64,000 nt of DNA from Falsiroseomonas frigidaquae (GCF_012163145.1 NZ_JAAVTX010000008.1:124001-188000), one strand, 5' to 3'. Shown: positions 19,920 to 31,742, counted from the first letter of the stretch. Translations and numbers: made by a program. Notes: generated by a model not told the origin, from the letters alone.

Positions 19920-20106
19920 CGCGGCCGCCTATCACATCCCCGAGAGCCCGATGCCCCGGCGGGCCGCGCTGCCTGCGCCGGCCTGCCACTGCGCCACGCC
20001 GTGACGCTTCAGCAACATAGGGCGGGCAGCATGCCCGCTGCGGGGCCCGCCATGGCATCATGGCTGCGTCCGGCGGCCATGCCGGTTGAGGGAGTTGCGT
20101 CGATCC

Positions 20107-20817
20107 ATGCTGAATGACCAGGCGCCGGACCAACAGGTTCCGGTGCAGCTCATCTTTGTTCACCTGCCCAAGACCGGCGGCTTCGCCCTGCACGCGGCGC
20201 TGGAACGCGCCCTGCCGGCGGATGGCGTGCTGCGGGTCGGCGATTCCGCGGCGCAACAGGCCTTCGTGGGGATGAGCCCGGAGCAGGTGGCCCCCTATGC
20301 CATGGTCAGCGGCCATTTCACCTTCGAGGAAGCACTGGCCCGCGCTCGCCCCGGCGCCCGCTTCGCGACCCTGCTGCGGGACCCGGTGGCGCGGCTGCTG
20401 TCCGCGTTCAACTACATGTCCACCTGGGTGGACCACCCGCTGCACGCCAGCTTCCGCGACCGGGGCTTCGCCGAGTTCATCGCCGATTCCGGAAAGGAAC
20501 TGGCCGCCGAGGCCTGCCGCCAGCTGACCGGCCGCGACAATGCGGCGGAGGCGATTCCGATCCTGGAAGGCTATTACGGCCTGGTCGGCACCACGGCCCG
20601 CGTGCCCGACGTATCCCGGCATCTGCACCGCTGGCTGGGCCTGCCGCCGCAGGTTCCTGGGCGGGAGAACGTGACCGCAGGTCAGGGCCGCGTGACGCTG
20701 ACCAGCGAGACCTGCGAGCAGCTTCTGGAGCTGACGCGGGAGGACCGGAAGCTGTTCCAGCACATCGCGAACCGTCATGACGGTCTGTACATTCATCGCG
20801 CCTGCTCGGGCGCGTAA
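20107..20817 (+). CDS. Sulfotransferase family protein
   Basis: A 236-residue cytoplasmic sulfotransferase-like protein. The PAPS 5'-phosphosulfate loop is visible as FVHLPKTGG near residues 16-24 and the 3'-phosphate motif as LLRDPVARLLSAF near residue 92. Start is ATG 20107, preceded by GAGGGAG; a TTG at 20086 is an alternative. The family transfers sulfate from PAPS to hydroxyl groups of glycans, lipids or small molecules; the acceptor is unknown. It stands alone between the BcsB-like gene and a terminator and tRNA-Arg. Confidence 0.82.
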   Translation: MLNDQAPDQQVPVQLIFVHLPKTGGFALHAALERALPADGVLRVGDSAAQQAFVGMSPEQVAPYAMVSGHFTFEEALARARPGARFATLLRDPVARLLSAFNYMSTWVDHPLHASFRDRGFAEFIADSGKELAAEACRQLTGRDNAAEAIPILEGYYGLVGTTARVPDVSRHLHRWLGLPPQVPGRENVTAGQGRVTLTSETCEQLLELTREDRKLFQHIANRHDGLYIHRACSGA

Positions 20818-20867
20818 AGAACCCCGGGCGCGCCTGTCCAGGCGCGCCAAGGACTGCAGAAACGCAG

Positions 20868-20895
20868 AAAGGCCGGATCAGAAGATCCGGCCTTT
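20868..20895 (+). terminator. Rho-independent terminator (works on both strands)
   Basis: A 12-bp perfect stem AAAGGCCGGATC (20868-20879) and GATCCGGCCTTT (20884-20895) with loop AGAA, followed by TTCTAT. It ends the sulfotransferase transcript on the plus strand. Because of the flanking A and T runs it can also end minus-strand transcripts coming from tRNA-Arg. Confidence 0.88.
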
Positions 20896-20924
20896 TCTAT
20901 CGCGTATTGTCTCAGAAGAACCCG

Positions 20925-21001
20925 TGGCGGACCCGAAGAGATTCGAACTCCTAACCCCCAGATCCGTAGTCTGGTGCTCTATCCAATTGAGCTACGGGTC
21001 C
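20925..21001 (-). tRNA. tRNA-Arg(ACG)
   Basis: The minus strand folds as a 77-nt cloverleaf. Acceptor stem is GGACCCG/CGGGTCC with discriminator G and encoded CCA (20927-20925). The anticodon arm is CCAGA-CTACGGA-TCTGG with anticodon ACG, read as Arg CGN after inosine modification. The T arm holds GTTCGAATC. It lies downstream of leuB and upstream of the terminator at 20868-20895. Confidence 0.96.
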
Positions 21002-21016
21002 GCACGGGAGGCGCTA

Positions 21017-21053
21017 GATAGCGGGGGAGATCGGATCGCGCAACCCCGCTATC
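21017..21053 (-). terminator. Inverted repeat after leuB, possible terminator or processing site
   Basis: Perfect 10-bp arms GATAGCGGGG (21017-21026) and CCCCGCTATC (21044-21053) with a 17-base loop, starting 8 bases past the leuB stop. There is no T run on the minus strand, so it may be a weak terminator or a 3'-end-stabilising hairpin between the leu genes and tRNA-Arg. Confidence 0.5.
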
Positions 21054-21060
21054 AGCATTT

Positions 21061-22173
21061 CTATGCAGAGAGTTTTTCGAGCTCCCGCAGCACTGCCTCG
21101 CCCATCACGGTGGTGCCGACGCGGGCCATGCCGGGGGCCATGATGTCGGCCGTGCGTAGCCCGCCGCCGAGCACCTTCTCCACCGCCTGCTCGATCAGCG
21201 CCGCATCCTCGTCCATGCCGAAGGACAGCCGCAGCAGCATGGCGAAGGACAGGATCTGGGCGCTGGGATTGGCGATGCCCTTGCCGGCGATATCCGGCGC
21301 CGAGCCGTGGATCGGCTCGTACAGCGCATTGCGGCGGCCATCCGATTGCAGCGCGCCGATGGTGGCCGAGGGCAGCATGCCGAGCGAGCCCGTCAGCGCC
21401 GCTGCAAGGTCGGACAGCACGTCGCCGAACAGGTTGCCACCCAGCACCACGTCGAACTGCTTCGGCCGGCTGGCGAGCTGCATGGCGCAGTTATCCGCGT
21501 ACATGTGTTCAAGCTCGACATCCGGGTATTCGGCCGCGCCGACTTCCCCCACCACGGCGCGCCACAGGCGGCCGGATTGCATGACGTTGGCCTTCTCGAC
21601 GCTGGTCACCTTGTTGCGGCGCTTGCGCGCCAGGTCGAAGGCTACGCGGGCGACGCGGGCGATCTCGTCCTCGGAATAGATCTCGGTGTCGATGCCGACA
21701 CGCTTGCCCTGCTCATTCACATGAATGCCGCGCGGCTCGCCGAAATAGATGCCGCCGGTGGTCTCGCGCACGATCATGATGTCGAGCCCGCGCACCAGCT
21801 CCGGTCGCAACGCGGAGGCATCGATCAGCGCATCCAGCACCACGGCGGGGCGGAGGTTGGCGAACAGGCCGAGATCCTTGCGCAGCCGCAGGATGCCGAG
21901 CTCCGGCCGCTTGTCGAAGGGCAGCTTGTCCCATTTCGGGCCGCCAACGGAGCCGAACAGCACCGCATCCGCCGCCGCCGCCGCGGCCACGGTCTGATCC
22001 GGGCAGGGCGAACCGGTCGCGTCCAGCGCGGCGCCGCCGACCAGGCCCTCGGTGATCTCGAAGGTGACGCTGCGGCGGCGGTCCATCCAGTCGATGATCC
22101 GGCGCACCTCGCGCATCACCTCCGGCCCGATGCCGTCGCCGGGCAGGATGAGGAGCTTCTTGTTGGCGGGCAT
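21061..22173 (-). CDS. leuB: 3-isopropylmalate dehydrogenase
   Basis: Oxidative decarboxylation of 3-isopropylmalate to 2-oxoisocaproate, the third leucine-specific step, using NAD+. The protein has 370 residues from ATG 22173 ([19 protein letters not shown]). Family motifs are GDGIGPE near residue 12, FGSVGGPKW near 72, [10 protein letters not shown] near 132, the Lys/Asp active-site region ([20 protein letters not shown]) and [18 protein letters not shown] near 285. Length matches LeuB. It is the last gene of a leuC-leuD-leuB cluster, separated from leuD by 135 bases. Confidence 0.97.
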   Translation of the reverse strand: MPANKKLLILPGDGIGPEVMREVRRIIDWMDRRRSVTFEITEGLVGGAALDATGSPCPDQTVAAAAAADAVLFGSVGGPKWDKLPFDKRPELGILRLRKDLGLFANLRPAVVLDALIDASALRPELVRGLDIMIVRETTGGIYFGEPRGIHVNEQGKRVGIDTEIYSEDEIARVARVAFDLARKRRNKVTSVEKANVMQSGRLWRAVVGEVGAAEYPDVELEHMYADNCAMQLASRPKQFDVVLGGNLFGDVLSDLAAALTGSLGMLPSATIGALQSDGRRNALYEPIHGSAPDIAGKGIANPSAQILSFAMLLRLSFGMDEDAALIEQAVEKVLGGGLRTADIMAPGMARVGTTVMGEAVLRELEKLSA

Positions 22174-22281
22174 CTTGGCGTTCGTCCTGTTCAGGTCATG
22201 TGGCTGCGGCCCGCCCCCACCCGGAACCCGGGCGATGGCAGGCCGCGTCGATGTCCCGCTCCCGGCAACCGGGGTCGGGCT

Positions 22282-22300
22282 GGGGGCCAGGACGGCCCCC
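22282..22300 (-). promoter_or_regulatory. GC-rich hairpin between leuD and leuB
   Basis: Perfect 7-bp stem GGGGGCC (22282-22288) and GGCCCCC (22294-22300) with a 5-base loop inside the 135-base leuD-leuB gap. No T run follows on either strand. It may influence relative expression of leuB; no leader peptide is evident. Confidence 0.35.
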
Positions 22301-22308
22301 GGGGGTCT

Positions 22309-22926
22309 TCAGGCCTCGGCGTAGAGCCAGGGCTGAGCGGCGCGCTGCTTCGCCTCGAAGCCGTCGATCGCCGGGGCGTGCTGCAGGGTCTGGCCGATAT
22401 CGTCCAGGCCGTTCAGCAGCAGGTGGCGGCGGAAGGGGTCGATCTGGAAGGGAATCTCCTCCCCGTTCGGCCGCACCACCACCTGGCGCTCCAGATCCAC
22501 CGTCAGCCGCGCATTGCCGCCCATGCGGGCGTCTTCCATCAGTTGCTCGCAGACCGCGCGCGGCAGCGCCACGGGCAGCACGCCGTTCTTGAAGCTGTTG
22601 GAATGGAAGATATCCGCGAAGTCCGGCGCGATGACACAGCGGATGCCGAAATCCAGCAGCGCCCAGGGCGCATGTTCCCGCGACGAGCCGCAGCCGAAAT
22701 TGTCGAAGGCGATCAGGATTTCCGCGCGGCGATACGGCTCCTGGTTCAGCACGAAGTCGGGGTTCTCCGTGCCGTCCTCATTGTAGCGCATATTGGCGAA
22801 CAGGCTCTTGCCGAGGCCGGTTCGGGCAATGGTCTTGAGGAAGCGCGCCGGAATGATCTTGTCGGTGTCGATATTGGCGGCGGGCATCGGCGCCGCGACG
22901 CCGGTCAGCGTGGTGAAGGCCTTCAT
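22309..22926 (-). CDS. leuD: 3-isopropylmalate dehydratase small subunit
   Basis: Small subunit of isopropylmalate isomerase, which with LeuC converts 2-isopropylmalate to 3-isopropylmalate. The 205-residue frame starts at ATG 22926 ([15 protein letters not shown]) with GGAGGGTG just upstream; the open frame continues ten residues further but that part lies inside leuC. Family motifs are [15 protein letters not shown] near residue 20 and [14 protein letters not shown] near residue 70. One base separates it from the leuC stop, so the two subunits are translationally coupled. Confidence 0.96.
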   Translation of the reverse strand: MKAFTTLTGVAAPMPAANIDTDKIIPARFLKTIARTGLGKSLFANMRYNEDGTENPDFVLNQEPYRRAEILIAFDNFGCGSSREHAPWALLDFGIRCVIAPDFADIFHSNSFKNGVLPVALPRAVCEQLMEDARMGGNARLTVDLERQVVVRPNGEEIPFQIDPFRRHLLLNGLDDIGQTLQHAPAIDGFEAKQRAAQPWLYAEA

Positions 22927-22927
22927 C

Positions 22928-24346
<1,419 letters not shown>

Positions 24347-24383
24347 CGCTTTCCCCTTTGCCTTCTTGTCCCCCCAACCCGAT

Positions 24384-24406
24384 GGCCCCGCCATTGTGGC
24401 GGGGCC
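24384..24406 (-). terminator. Hairpin after rplS
   Basis: A perfect 9-bp stem GGCCCCGCC (24384-24392) and GGCGGGGCC (24398-24406) with loop ATTGT, nine bases past the rplS stop codon. It probably ends the rpsP-rimM-trmD-rplS transcript; the T run is missing, so it could be Rho-assisted. Confidence 0.6.
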
Positions 24407-24414
24407 AAGCCGGA

Positions 24415-24801
24415 TCAGGCGGTGGCGGGCACTTCGCGCTTGTCGCGCGCCCGCTCGACGATGCGCGCGGACTTGCCGGTCCGGCCGCGCAGGTAATACA
24501 GCTTCGCGCGCCGCACCTTGCCGCGGCGGACCACGATGATCTCCGCCACGTTCGGCGAGTACAGCGGGAAGATGCGCTCCACGCCCTCGCCGTAGGACAG
24601 CTTGCGGACGGTGAAGTTGCTGTTCAGGCCACGGTTGCTGCGCGCGATGCAGACGCCTTCATAGGCCTGCACGCGGGTGCGCTCGCCTTCCACGACCTTC
24701 ACCATGACGCGGAGCGTGTCGCCCGCATCGAAGGCCGGCGTCGGCCGGGTGGCGGAGAGACGCGCCTGCTGGGCGGCCTCGAACTGCTGGAGCAGGTTCA
24801 T
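24415..24801 (-). CDS. rplS: 50S ribosomal protein L19
   Basis: L19 lies at the 30S-50S interface. The 128-residue protein starts at ATG 24801 ([15 protein letters not shown]) with GGAAGGAACC just upstream. Family signatures are [20 protein letters not shown] near residue 24, [12 protein letters not shown] near residue 47, and [12 protein letters not shown] with the basic [17 protein letters not shown] near residue 95. It is the last gene of the conserved rpsP-rimM-trmD-rplS block. A longer open frame upstream overlaps trmD and is not used. Confidence 0.97.
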   Translation of the reverse strand: MNLLQQFEAAQQARLSATRPTPAFDAGDTLRVMVKVVEGERTRVQAYEGVCIARSNRGLNSNFTVRKLSYGEGVERIFPLYSPNVAEIIVVRRGKVRRAKLYYLRGRTGKSARIVERARDKREVPATA

Positions 24802-24827
24802 CGGGTGGTTCCTTCCAATCTGTGCAT

Positions 24828-25586
24828 CTAGGCGGCGGCCGGGTGGCCGTCCAGCCGCCCCGCCTTGGCCGTGTTCGGTTGTTCCGCCATGCGGCGGGTG
24901 AATTGGTCCCAGAGGTCCGGGCGCCGCGCGCGGGTCGCGGCCTCCGCCTCGGCGCGGCGCCAGCGTGCAACCTCGGCATGGTGGCCGGAGAGCAGCACAT
25001 CGGGCACGCGATGGCCCTGCCATTCGGCCGGGCGGGTGTAGTGCGGATATTCCAGCAGGCCGTCGGTGCCGTGGCTTTCCTCCGCCGCGCTGGCCGCCCC
25101 GCCCATCACGCCCGGCAGCAGCCGGATGCAGGCATCGAGCAGCAACAGCGCCGCGGGCTCGCCGCCCGACAGCACGAAGTCGCCCGCCGAGACCTCGACC
25201 ATGTTCCGGGCCTCGATCACCCGCTGGTCGACGCCTTCGTAGCGGCCACACAGCACCACCACGCCCGGCCCGGCTGAAAGCTCCCGCACCAGCGCCTGGT
25301 CCAGCAGCCGCCCGCGGGGCGTCAGATAGACCAGCGGCGCGCCGGGATTGGCGGCGGTGGCCGCCTCGCAGGCCGCATCCAGCACATCCGGCCGCATCAC
25401 CATGCCGGCGCCACCACCGAAGGGCGTGTCGTCCACGGTGCGATGCCGGTCCGTGGCGAAGCCGCGGATGTCCATCGCCTCGATCGCCCAGCGCCCTTCC
25501 CGCAACGCCTTGCCGGCGAGCGACAGGCCGAGCGGCCCCGGAAACATCTCCGGGAACAGCGTCAGGATGGTGGCCTGCCAGGTCAC
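24828..25586 (-). CDS. trmD: tRNA (guanine-N1)-methyltransferase
   Basis: SPOUT-class enzyme that methylates G37 of tRNAs from S-adenosylmethionine, guarding against +1 frameshifting. It is 252 residues from GTG 25586 (read [15 protein letters not shown]), whose GTGA overlaps the rimM stop. The knot region shows [11 protein letters not shown] near residue 87, [11 protein letters not shown] near 112, and [12 protein letters not shown] near 135. The C-terminus ([18 protein letters not shown]) is typical. A longer open frame runs into rimM and is rejected as the start. Confidence 0.96.
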   Translation of the reverse strand: MTWQATILTLFPEMFPGPLGLSLAGKALREGRWAIEAMDIRGFATDRHRTVDDTPFGGGAGMVMRPDVLDAACEAATAANPGAPLVYLTPRGRLLDQALVRELSAGPGVVVLCGRYEGVDQRVIEARNMVEVSAGDFVLSGGEPAALLLLDACIRLLPGVMGGAASAAEESHGTDGLLEYPHYTRPAEWQGHRVPDVLLSGHHAEVARWRRAEAEAATRARRPDLWDQFTRRMAEQPNTAKAGRLDGHPAAA

Positions 25587-26107
25587 GCCGCTTCCTCGCC
25601 CGGTTGGGGAGGAACGACGACCTCGGCCGGCGGCACCACCACCACGCGGCCGCCGGCGACATCCACCACCGGCACCACGGCCTTGGTGAAGGGCAACAGC
25701 AATTCGCCGGCAGCGGCGTCGATCACCAGGAAGGCACCGGCACCATGGTCCTGCACGGCCCGCACCACGCCGAGCTTCGCCCCGTCCTCGCTGAAGGCCG
25801 GCAGGCCCTCCAGGTCGCACAGGAAGAACTCGTCCGGGTCCACGGGCGGCGGCAGGCGGTCGCGCTCGGCATAGAGCTTCACGCCCGTCAGCTTCGCGGC
25901 CTGCTCGCGGTCCGTCACACCCTCGATGCGGGCGATGCCGTCCGGCATGGCGGTCACGGCGAAGCGGCGCGTGCCGGCCTCATCCGTCAGCGGGCCGTAG
26001 TCGCCGATCGCGCGTGGGTCGGCGGTGAAGGCGCGCAGGCGCACGAGTCCGCGCACGCCATGCGGCCTGCCGATCTCACCCACGATCACCCGCTTCACCG
26101 ACGCCAC
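25583..26107 (-). CDS. rimM: Ribosome maturation factor RimM
   Basis: Binds S19 in the 30S head and assists 16S rRNA processing. The 174-residue protein starts at ATG 26107 ([20 protein letters not shown]). The N-terminal barrel motif [15 protein letters not shown] is seen at residues 10-24, and the PRC-barrel part ([16 protein letters not shown], then [15 protein letters not shown]) in the C-terminal half. Overlaps trmD by four bases and follows rpsP by 17 bases. Confidence 0.95.
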   Translation of the reverse strand: MASVKRVIVGEIGRPHGVRGLVRLRAFTADPRAIGDYGPLTDEAGTRRFAVTAMPDGIARIEGVTDREQAAKLTGVKLYAERDRLPPPVDPDEFFLCDLEGLPAFSEDGAKLGVVRAVQDHGAGAFLVIDAAAGELLLPFTKAVVPVVDVAGGRVVVVPPAEVVVPPQPGEEAA

Positions 26108-26124
26108 CGATCAGCCCCTGTCGC

Positions 26125-26457
26125 TCAGCCCGCGTTCGCGGCGGCGCGTTCCTGCGCCTTCTTCTTCGGCAGGGACTGCTTGGGCTGCTCCGGGTACACC
26201 GGCATCGGCGCCAGGCCGGCATGGCCGAGGAACTTGGCCACGCGCTCCGTCGGCAGCGCGCCGACGGACTTCCAATGGGTGATGCGCTCGGCGAACAGCC
26301 GCACGCGATCGGGGTGGTCCGACGGCAGCATCGGGTTGTAGCTGCCCAGCTTCTCGATGAAGCGGCCGTCACGCGGGCTGCGGCTGTCCGCCACCACGAT
26401 GTGGTAGTACGGACGCTTCTTGGCGCCGGCGCGTGCGAGGCGGATCTTGAGGCCCAT
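26125..26457 (-). CDS. rpsP: 30S ribosomal protein S16
   Basis: Assembly protein of the 30S subunit. 110 residues from ATG 26457 ([20 protein letters not shown]). The S16 signature [22 protein letters not shown] lies at the N-terminus, followed by GSYNPM near residue 39 and [12 protein letters not shown] near residue 62. The C-terminal tail ([13 protein letters not shown]) is a lineage-specific charged extension. It follows ffh by only 14 bases, so ffh and the ribosomal block are likely cotranscribed. Confidence 0.96.
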   Translation of the reverse strand: MGLKIRLARAGAKKRPYYHIVVADSRSPRDGRFIEKLGSYNPMLPSDHPDRVRLFAERITHWKSVGALPTERVAKFLGHAGLAPMPVYPEQPKQSLPKKKAQERAAANAG

Positions 26458-26471
26458 CTGTATGCTTGCTC

Positions 26472-27857
26472 CTAGAAAGGTCGTTTGTTGCCAAGGCCGG
26501 GCATGAGCGAGGCGAGACCACCGCGCATCAGCCCTTTCTGGCCCATCTTGTTCATCCGCTTCATCATGTCCGACATGTCGTCGAACTGCTTCAGCAGGCG
26601 ATTGACTTCCTGCACCGTGGTGCCGGAACCGGCGGCGATGCGCTTCTTGCGAGAGGCCTTGATCAGATCCGGCTTGCGCCGTTCCTTCACCGTCATCGAG
26701 GAGATGATGGCGGCCTGACGCTTCAGCATGGACTGGTCGAGATTCGCGTTCTCGATCTGCGCCTTCATCTTGCCCACGCCGGGCAGCATGCCGAGGATGC
26801 CGGACAACGAGCCCATCTTGCCGATCTGCTTGATCTGCTGGGCATAGTCCTCGAGGTCGAACGACCCCTTCTGCATCTTCTTGGCAAGCTTCTCGGCTTC
26901 CGCCTGGTCGATCGTCTCGGCCGCACGCTCGACCAGGGAGACGATGTCGCCCATGCCGAGGATGCGGTTGGCGATGCGATCCGGGTGGAAATCCTCCAGC
27001 GCATCCAGCTTCTCACCGGCGCCGAGCAGCTTGATCGGCGCCCCGGTGACGGCCCGCATGGACAGCGCCGCGCCGCCGCGCGCATCGCCATCGACGCGGG
27101 TCATGACGATGCCGGTGACGCCGACCTGTTCATTGAAGGCGCGCGCCGTCTGAACCGCGTCCTGGCCGGTCATGGCATCAACCACCAGCAGCGTCTCATG
27201 CGGCTTGGCGAAGGCCTTCACCGCGGCGACTTCCGCCATCAGCTCGGCATCGATGGAAAGGCGGCCGGCGGTGTCCAGGATGACGACGTCGAACAGCTCG
27301 CGCCGCGCCACATCCAGCGCCCGCGCCGCGATCTCCAGCGGCTTCTGGCCGGCGACGATCGGCAGGCAGGTCACCTCCGCGCGGTCCGCCAGCTGCTGCA
27401 ACTGCAACTGCGCCGCCGGGCGGTGCACGTCGAGGGACGCGAGCAGGACCTTCTTGCGGTCCCGCGTGCGCAGCCGCAGCGCGATCTTGCCGGAGGTGGT
27501 GGTCTTGCCCGAGCCCTGCAGGCCGACCATCAGGATCGGCAGCGGCGCCGGCGCGTTGAGGTCGATGCCCCGCTTGCCGTCGTCGCCTTCGCCACCGCCC
27601 AGCGCCTCGACCAGCGCGTCGTTGACGATCTTGATGACCTGCTGCGCCGGGGAAACGCTGCGGATGACCTCCTGCCCCACGGCGCGGTCGCGCACGCGGT
27701 TCACCAGGTCCTTCACCACCGGCAGGGCGACATCGGCCTCCAGCAGCGCAATGCGGACTTCCCGCAGCGCCTCCTGGACATCGGCATCGGACAGCGCGCC
27801 ACGGCGGCGCAGCTTGTCGAAAACCCCTGTCAGCCTGTTGCCGAGCGCCTCGAACAT
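26472..27857 (-). CDS. ffh: Signal recognition particle protein Ffh
   Basis: GTPase of the signal recognition particle; binds 4.5S RNA and signal sequences and docks with FtsY. The 461-residue protein starts at ATG 27857 ([16 protein letters not shown]). It shows the N domain, then the G domain with [15 protein letters not shown] near residue 104, DTAGRLSID near 192, [14 protein letters not shown] near 250 and [10 protein letters not shown] near 273. The methionine-rich M domain follows ([40 protein letters not shown]). The 4.5S RNA gene was not found in the window. Confidence 0.97.
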   Translation of the reverse strand: MFEALGNRLTGVFDKLRRRGALSDADVQEALREVRIALLEADVALPVVKDLVNRVRDRAVGQEVIRSVSPAQQVIKIVNDALVEALGGGEGDDGKRGIDLNAPAPLPILMVGLQGSGKTTTSGKIALRLRTRDRKKVLLASLDVHRPAAQLQLQQLADRAEVTCLPIVAGQKPLEIAARALDVARRELFDVVILDTAGRLSIDAELMAEVAAVKAFAKPHETLLVVDAMTGQDAVQTARAFNEQVGVTGIVMTRVDGDARGGAALSMRAVTGAPIKLLGAGEKLDALEDFHPDRIANRILGMGDIVSLVERAAETIDQAEAEKLAKKMQKGSFDLEDYAQQIKQIGKMGSLSGILGMLPGVGKMKAQIENANLDQSMLKRQAAIISSMTVKERRKPDLIKASRKKRIAAGSGTTVQEVNRLLKQFDDMSDMMKRMNKMGQKGLMRGGLASLMPGLGNKRPF

Positions 27858-27969
27858 CCTGGCGGATAAACCCCTTGCAGCCGTTGCGACGCCCCCAAAC
27901 GAAATCGCGCCGCTGCGCGAGTCTTCGCGGAGCGACGGAGCCGACCCACCTCAGGCGGGGCGACCAAGA

Positions 27970-27988
27970 CATCAGGGGGTGCCTGATG
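27970..27988 (-). terminator. Hairpin in the methyltransferase-ffh gap
   Basis: Perfect 7-bp arms CATCAGG (27970-27976) and CCTGATG (27982-27988) with loop GGGTG. It lies 33 bases past the methyltransferase stop on the minus strand and is followed there by TCTTGG. It may end or attenuate that transcript before ffh. No T run, so the call is tentative. Confidence 0.35.
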
Positions 27989-28020
27989 CCGCGTTCCCTA
28001 CCGCCTGGCGGGGGCCGCGG

Positions 28021-28944
28021 TCAAGCACCAGCCGCCGGATCGCGCGGTTTCCGCCCCACCACCACCAGGTTCCGCAACGCGTCGGCCGGCAGGCGGGCCG
28101 CATCCTCCGCGGTATCCCAGCAGGCGGAGTACTGCGCCACCTCCAGCTCCAGCCCCGCCGCCAGCATCGCCTCCAGCAGTTCCGCCATGGTGTACTCGCG
28201 GACATGGTGGTGGAAGCGGTCTTCCGGCCGGTACTCCGGGCGGAACAGCGGCTGCGGGTTGCGCCCAGCGAGGATCAGGCCGCGGCAGCCCTGGCGCAGG
28301 AAATTCGGCGTCGTCACATACAATACGCCGCCCGGCCGCAGCGTGCCGGCCAGCGCCCGGAACAGATTGGCCGGATTGACCAGCAGGTGCTCCAACACCT
28401 CGCACAGCATGACCATGTCGAGGTCCCACAGCGGCGGGCCGGGCAGCGCCAGGCCGGCATCGGCGCGGAGGTCCAGCTTCTCCAGATCCACCTGCACCGC
28501 CCGCTCGACGATGCCGTCCAGCTGCTTGTGCCGGAACAGGCAGGCGGCGGTCAGGCGCAGTTCGGGAAAGGCCGCGTGGAACAGCATCGGCGTGATCGAG
28601 GAGCCAACCTCCATCACCCGGCAACGTGGCCAGGCCGGCTCCGCGGCCAGCAGGGTCTCGATGGCATACAGCGCCTCGGCGAAGCGCAGCCGGTGGTCGC
28701 GGGCGTAGACCAGCTGGTCCGGTCGCAGGCTCCCTGCCGCGACCAGCCCCGCCAGGGCCTCCTCGAACACCGCAACATGGGATCGGCAGGCGGCACCGAA
28801 GGCCGCGGAACGGTCCCGCAGCGCCGCATCATCGGCCAGCGCGGCCGGGATGGGCACCGGGAAGGGCGAAACCGGCGCCGGAGGCTCCGGCTTTGGCTCG
28901 GCGATGGCCGGGCGGGCCAGCCGGTTCCGGAACATGCCGAACAT
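28021..28944 (-). CDS. Class I SAM-dependent methyltransferase
   Basis: A 307-residue protein from ATG 28944 (second ATG at 28935). The N-terminal 30 residues are Pro-rich. The middle has a SAM-binding motif (RVMEVGSSITPMLF near residue 108) and a typical motif III region, VMLCEVLEHLL near residue 178 followed by LRPGGVLYVTTPNF near 198. The UbiE/COQ5-type fold is clear but the substrate is not. Such genes often act on sugars or lipids; the gene sits between infC and ffh, where rpmI-rplT might be expected. Those two genes are not in this window. Confidence 0.8.
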   Translation of the reverse strand: MFGMFRNRLARPAIAEPKPEPPAPVSPFPVPIPAALADDAALRDRSAAFGAACRSHVAVFEEALAGLVAAGSLRPDQLVYARDHRLRFAEALYAIETLLAAEPAWPRCRVMEVGSSITPMLFHAAFPELRLTAACLFRHKQLDGIVERAVQVDLEKLDLRADAGLALPGPPLWDLDMVMLCEVLEHLLVNPANLFRALAGTLRPGGVLYVTTPNFLRQGCRGLILAGRNPQPLFRPEYRPEDRFHHHVREYTMAELLEAMLAAGLELEVAQYSACWDTAEDAARLPADALRNLVVVGRKPRDPAAGA

Positions 28945-28985
28945 GCCGGCCAGGCCCCCTACGATGCGGCGCGCCGGCGCGGCGG

Positions 28986-29510
28986 TTACTTGGGCGCCAG
29001 CACCATGATCATCTGGCGGTTTTCCAGGCGCGGCATGGATTCCACCTTGGTGGCCTCCGCCAGTTCCGTCCGGATCCGGTCCAGCACCTTCAGGCCGAGA
29101 TCCTGGTGCGCCATCTCGCGGCCGCGGAAGCGGAGCGTGACCTTCACCTTGTCGCCCTCGGCGATGAAGTCCTTCATCTGCCGCATCTTCACGCCGTAAT
29201 CGTGGTCGTCGATGTTCGGACGGACCTTGATTTCCTTGAGCTCGACGACCTTCTGGCGCTTGCGCGCCTCATTGGCCTTCTTCTGCTGCTCGTACTTGTA
29301 CTTCCCGTAATCCGTGATCTTGCAGACCGGCGGGACGGCGTTCGGGCTGATCTCGAGCAGGTCGAGGCCGACCTCATACGCCCGCAGCAACGCATCGCGC
29401 GCCGTCATCACCCCGATCATTTCACCGTCCTGATCGATCAGGCGGACCTGGGGGACACGGATGTCTTCGTTGACCCGCGGGCCGTCGCGCGTCGGCAACT
29501 GGGCGGGCAT
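28986..29510 (-). CDS. infC: Translation initiation factor IF-3
   Basis: Binds the 30S subunit and checks start codon-initiator pairing. The 174-residue frame starts at ATG 29510 ([20 protein letters not shown]) with GAGG just upstream; the unusual AUU start known in enteric infC is not seen. Family motifs are [13 protein letters not shown] near residue 22, [17 protein letters not shown] near 48, [12 protein letters not shown] near 66, and the C domain [17 protein letters not shown] near 117. It lies 126 bases after thrS; no rpmI or rplT follows. Confidence 0.97.
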   Translation of the reverse strand: MPAQLPTRDGPRVNEDIRVPQVRLIDQDGEMIGVMTARDALLRAYEVGLDLLEISPNAVPPVCKITDYGKYKYEQQKKANEARKRQKVVELKEIKVRPNIDDHDYGVKMRQMKDFIAEGDKVKVTLRFRGREMAHQDLGLKVLDRIRTELAEATKVESMPRLENRQMIMVLAPK

Positions 29511-29636
29511 CGGACCTCGGGCTATAGCGCTCTCCTATCGTTGTTCAAGGTAAATCGCGCCTGTTATGGCGATGCGATCCCGCCGAAGCAAGCGGCCGAG
29601 GGCGCTTCCGCCCGCGCACCGCCGCGAAATGTGGCA

Positions 29637-31604
29637 TTATTGCGCCAGTGCGGAGACAGCCGGCTCAGCGTCCCGGCTAAGATCGGGTGCCGTGGCCTCC
29701 GACACAAGACGGGCGACTGCCTCCGAAAGCGGCAGGCTCTCCTGCTCCCGCCCGGGAAGGCGGCGCAGCACCAGCATGCCTTCCTCCGCCTCCCGCCGCC
29801 CCACCACCGCCAGCACCGGCACGCGCTGGGCGATGTGGTCGGGCACCTTGCGGTTGATCTTCTCGTTCCGCAGATCGAGTTCCACGCGCAGCCCGGCCTT
29901 GGCCAGCGCCGCGGCGGCCTGGCGGGCATAGTCGTCGGCGTCGGAGACGATGGTCGCCACCACCACCTGCACCGGCGCCAGCCAAAGCGGGAAGCGCCCC
30001 GCATGCTGCTCAATCAGGATGCCGAGGAACCGCTCGAAGCTGCCGAGGATCGCCCGGTGCAGCATGACCGGCCGCTTGCGGGTTCCGTCCTCCGCCGCAT
30101 AGGTCGCGTCCAGCCGTTCCGGCAGCACGAAATCCACCTGCAGCGTGCCGCATTGCCAGTCCCGGCCGATGGCGTCCCGCAGCACGAATTCCAGCTTCGG
30201 GCCGTAGAAGGCGCCCTCCCCCGGGTTCAGCTCGTACTCCACCCCGGCCACGGCGCAGGCTTCCTTCAGCGCGCCCTCCGCCCGGTCCCAGGTGGCGTCG
30301 TCGCCGGCGCGGACTTCCGGCCGGTCGGAGAACTTCACCCGGAAATCGGTGAAGCCGAGGTCGCGGTAGATGCCCGACAGCAGCGCCACGAAATGCACCG
30401 TCTCATCCGCGATCTGGTGCTCCTCGCAGAAGATATGCGCGTCGTCCTGGGTGAAGGCGCGCACGCGCATGATGCCGTGCAGGGCGCCGGACGGCTCGAA
30501 GCGGTGGCAGGCACCGAATTCGGCCATGCGCAGCGGCAGCTCGCGGTAGCTGCGGACGCCCTGGTTGAAGATCTGCACATGGCAGGGGCAGTTCATCGGC
30601 TTCAGCGCATAGGTGCGGTCCGCCTCGTCCTTGTCCTCGACCTTGGCGAGGAACATGGCGTGGCGGAATTTCTCCCAGTGGCCGGATTCCTCCCACAGGC
30701 GGCGATCCACCAGCTGCGGGGTCTTCACCTCCTGGTAGTCGGCCTGGTCCAGGCGGCGGCGCATGTAGTCTTCGACCGTGCGGTACAGCTTCCAGCCCTT
30801 CGGGTGCCAGAACACGCTGCCGGTCGCTTCCTCCTGCAGATGGAACAGGCCCATTTCCTTGCCGATGCGGCGGTGGTCGCGCTTCTCCGCCTCCTCGATC
30901 TGCAGCAGATGGGCGTCGAGCTCCTTCTGGTCGCGCCAGGCGGTGCCGTAGATGCGCGACAGCACCGGATTTTCCGACTTCCCGCGCCAATAGGCGCCGG
31001 CCACCTTCATCAGCTTGAAGGCGGTGCCGACATCGCCGGTCCCGCGCATATGCGGCCCGCGGCAGAGGTCGATCCACTCGCCCTGGCTGTACAGGCTGAT
31101 GTCCACGCCATCCGGCAGGTCGCGGATCAGCTCGACCTTGAAGGCCTCGCCCTTCTTCTCGAACAGGGAAGTCGCCTCGGCGCGGGACACCACGCTGCGG
31201 CGGAACGGGGCATTGCGCGCCACGATCTCCCGCATCCGCGCCTCGATCGCGGCAAAATCCTCGATGCTGAAGGGCTGGTTGCGGAAGAAGTCGTAGTAGA
31301 AGCCGTTCTCGATCACCGGGCCGATGGTCACCTGGGTGCCGGGGAACAGATCCTGCACCGCCTCCGCCAGCACATGGGCGGTGTCGTGGCGGATCATCTC
31401 CAGCGCCTCCGGGTCGCGGCGGGTGATGAAGCGCAGGCTGGCATCGGCCGAGATCTCGTCCGACAGGTCGCGCAGCACGCCGTCCACCTGCATGGCGAGC
31501 GCGGCCTTGGCGAGGCCGGGGCCGATGCTGGCCGCGACCGTCGTGCCGGTGACGGGCCCGACAAAGTCGCGGACGGAACCGTCTGGCAGGGTGATCGCGG
31601 GCAT
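29637..31604 (-). CDS. thrS: Threonine-tRNA ligase
   Basis: Class II aminoacyl-tRNA synthetase charging tRNA-Thr. 655 residues from ATG 31604 ([14 protein letters not shown]) with GGAGCC upstream; the open frame extends 15 codons further but those are not conserved in form. Layout: TGS domain (residues 1-60), editing domain ([16 protein letters not shown] near 80), catalytic domain with [16 protein letters not shown] near 270 and the zinc site MNCPCHVQ near 335, and the C-terminal anticodon-binding domain ([11 protein letters not shown] near 552). Length matches the family. Confidence 0.97.
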   Translation of the reverse strand: MPAITLPDGSVRDFVGPVTGTTVAASIGPGLAKAALAMQVDGVLRDLSDEISADASLRFITRRDPEALEMIRHDTAHVLAEAVQDLFPGTQVTIGPVIENGFYYDFFRNQPFSIEDFAAIEARMREIVARNAPFRRSVVSRAEATSLFEKKGEAFKVELIRDLPDGVDISLYSQGEWIDLCRGPHMRGTGDVGTAFKLMKVAGAYWRGKSENPVLSRIYGTAWRDQKELDAHLLQIEEAEKRDHRRIGKEMGLFHLQEEATGSVFWHPKGWKLYRTVEDYMRRRLDQADYQEVKTPQLVDRRLWEESGHWEKFRHAMFLAKVEDKDEADRTYALKPMNCPCHVQIFNQGVRSYRELPLRMAEFGACHRFEPSGALHGIMRVRAFTQDDAHIFCEEHQIADETVHFVALLSGIYRDLGFTDFRVKFSDRPEVRAGDDATWDRAEGALKEACAVAGVEYELNPGEGAFYGPKLEFVLRDAIGRDWQCGTLQVDFVLPERLDATYAAEDGTRKRPVMLHRAILGSFERFLGILIEQHAGRFPLWLAPVQVVVATIVSDADDYARQAAAALAKAGLRVELDLRNEKINRKVPDHIAQRVPVLAVVGRREAEEGMLVLRRLPGREQESLPLSEAVARLVSEATAPDLSRDAEPAVSALAQ

Positions 31605-31742
31605 GGTGATACAAGGCTCCTGGGCTGTGCCATAAAGGGCGCGGACCATGGCCAGCCCGCTGCCCTGCCGTCAAGGCGTGGCGCGACATGCCTGGGCCTT
31701 ATCACTGATTTGACCTTCGCGTTTTCCTGCCTGGAAGCCTGA

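Noticed and set aside
24415-25662. A 415-codon minus-strand frame covering rplS and much of trmD
   Set aside because: Only its last 128 codons are rplS. The upstream part overlaps trmD in another frame and is a shadow; the true start is ATG 24801.
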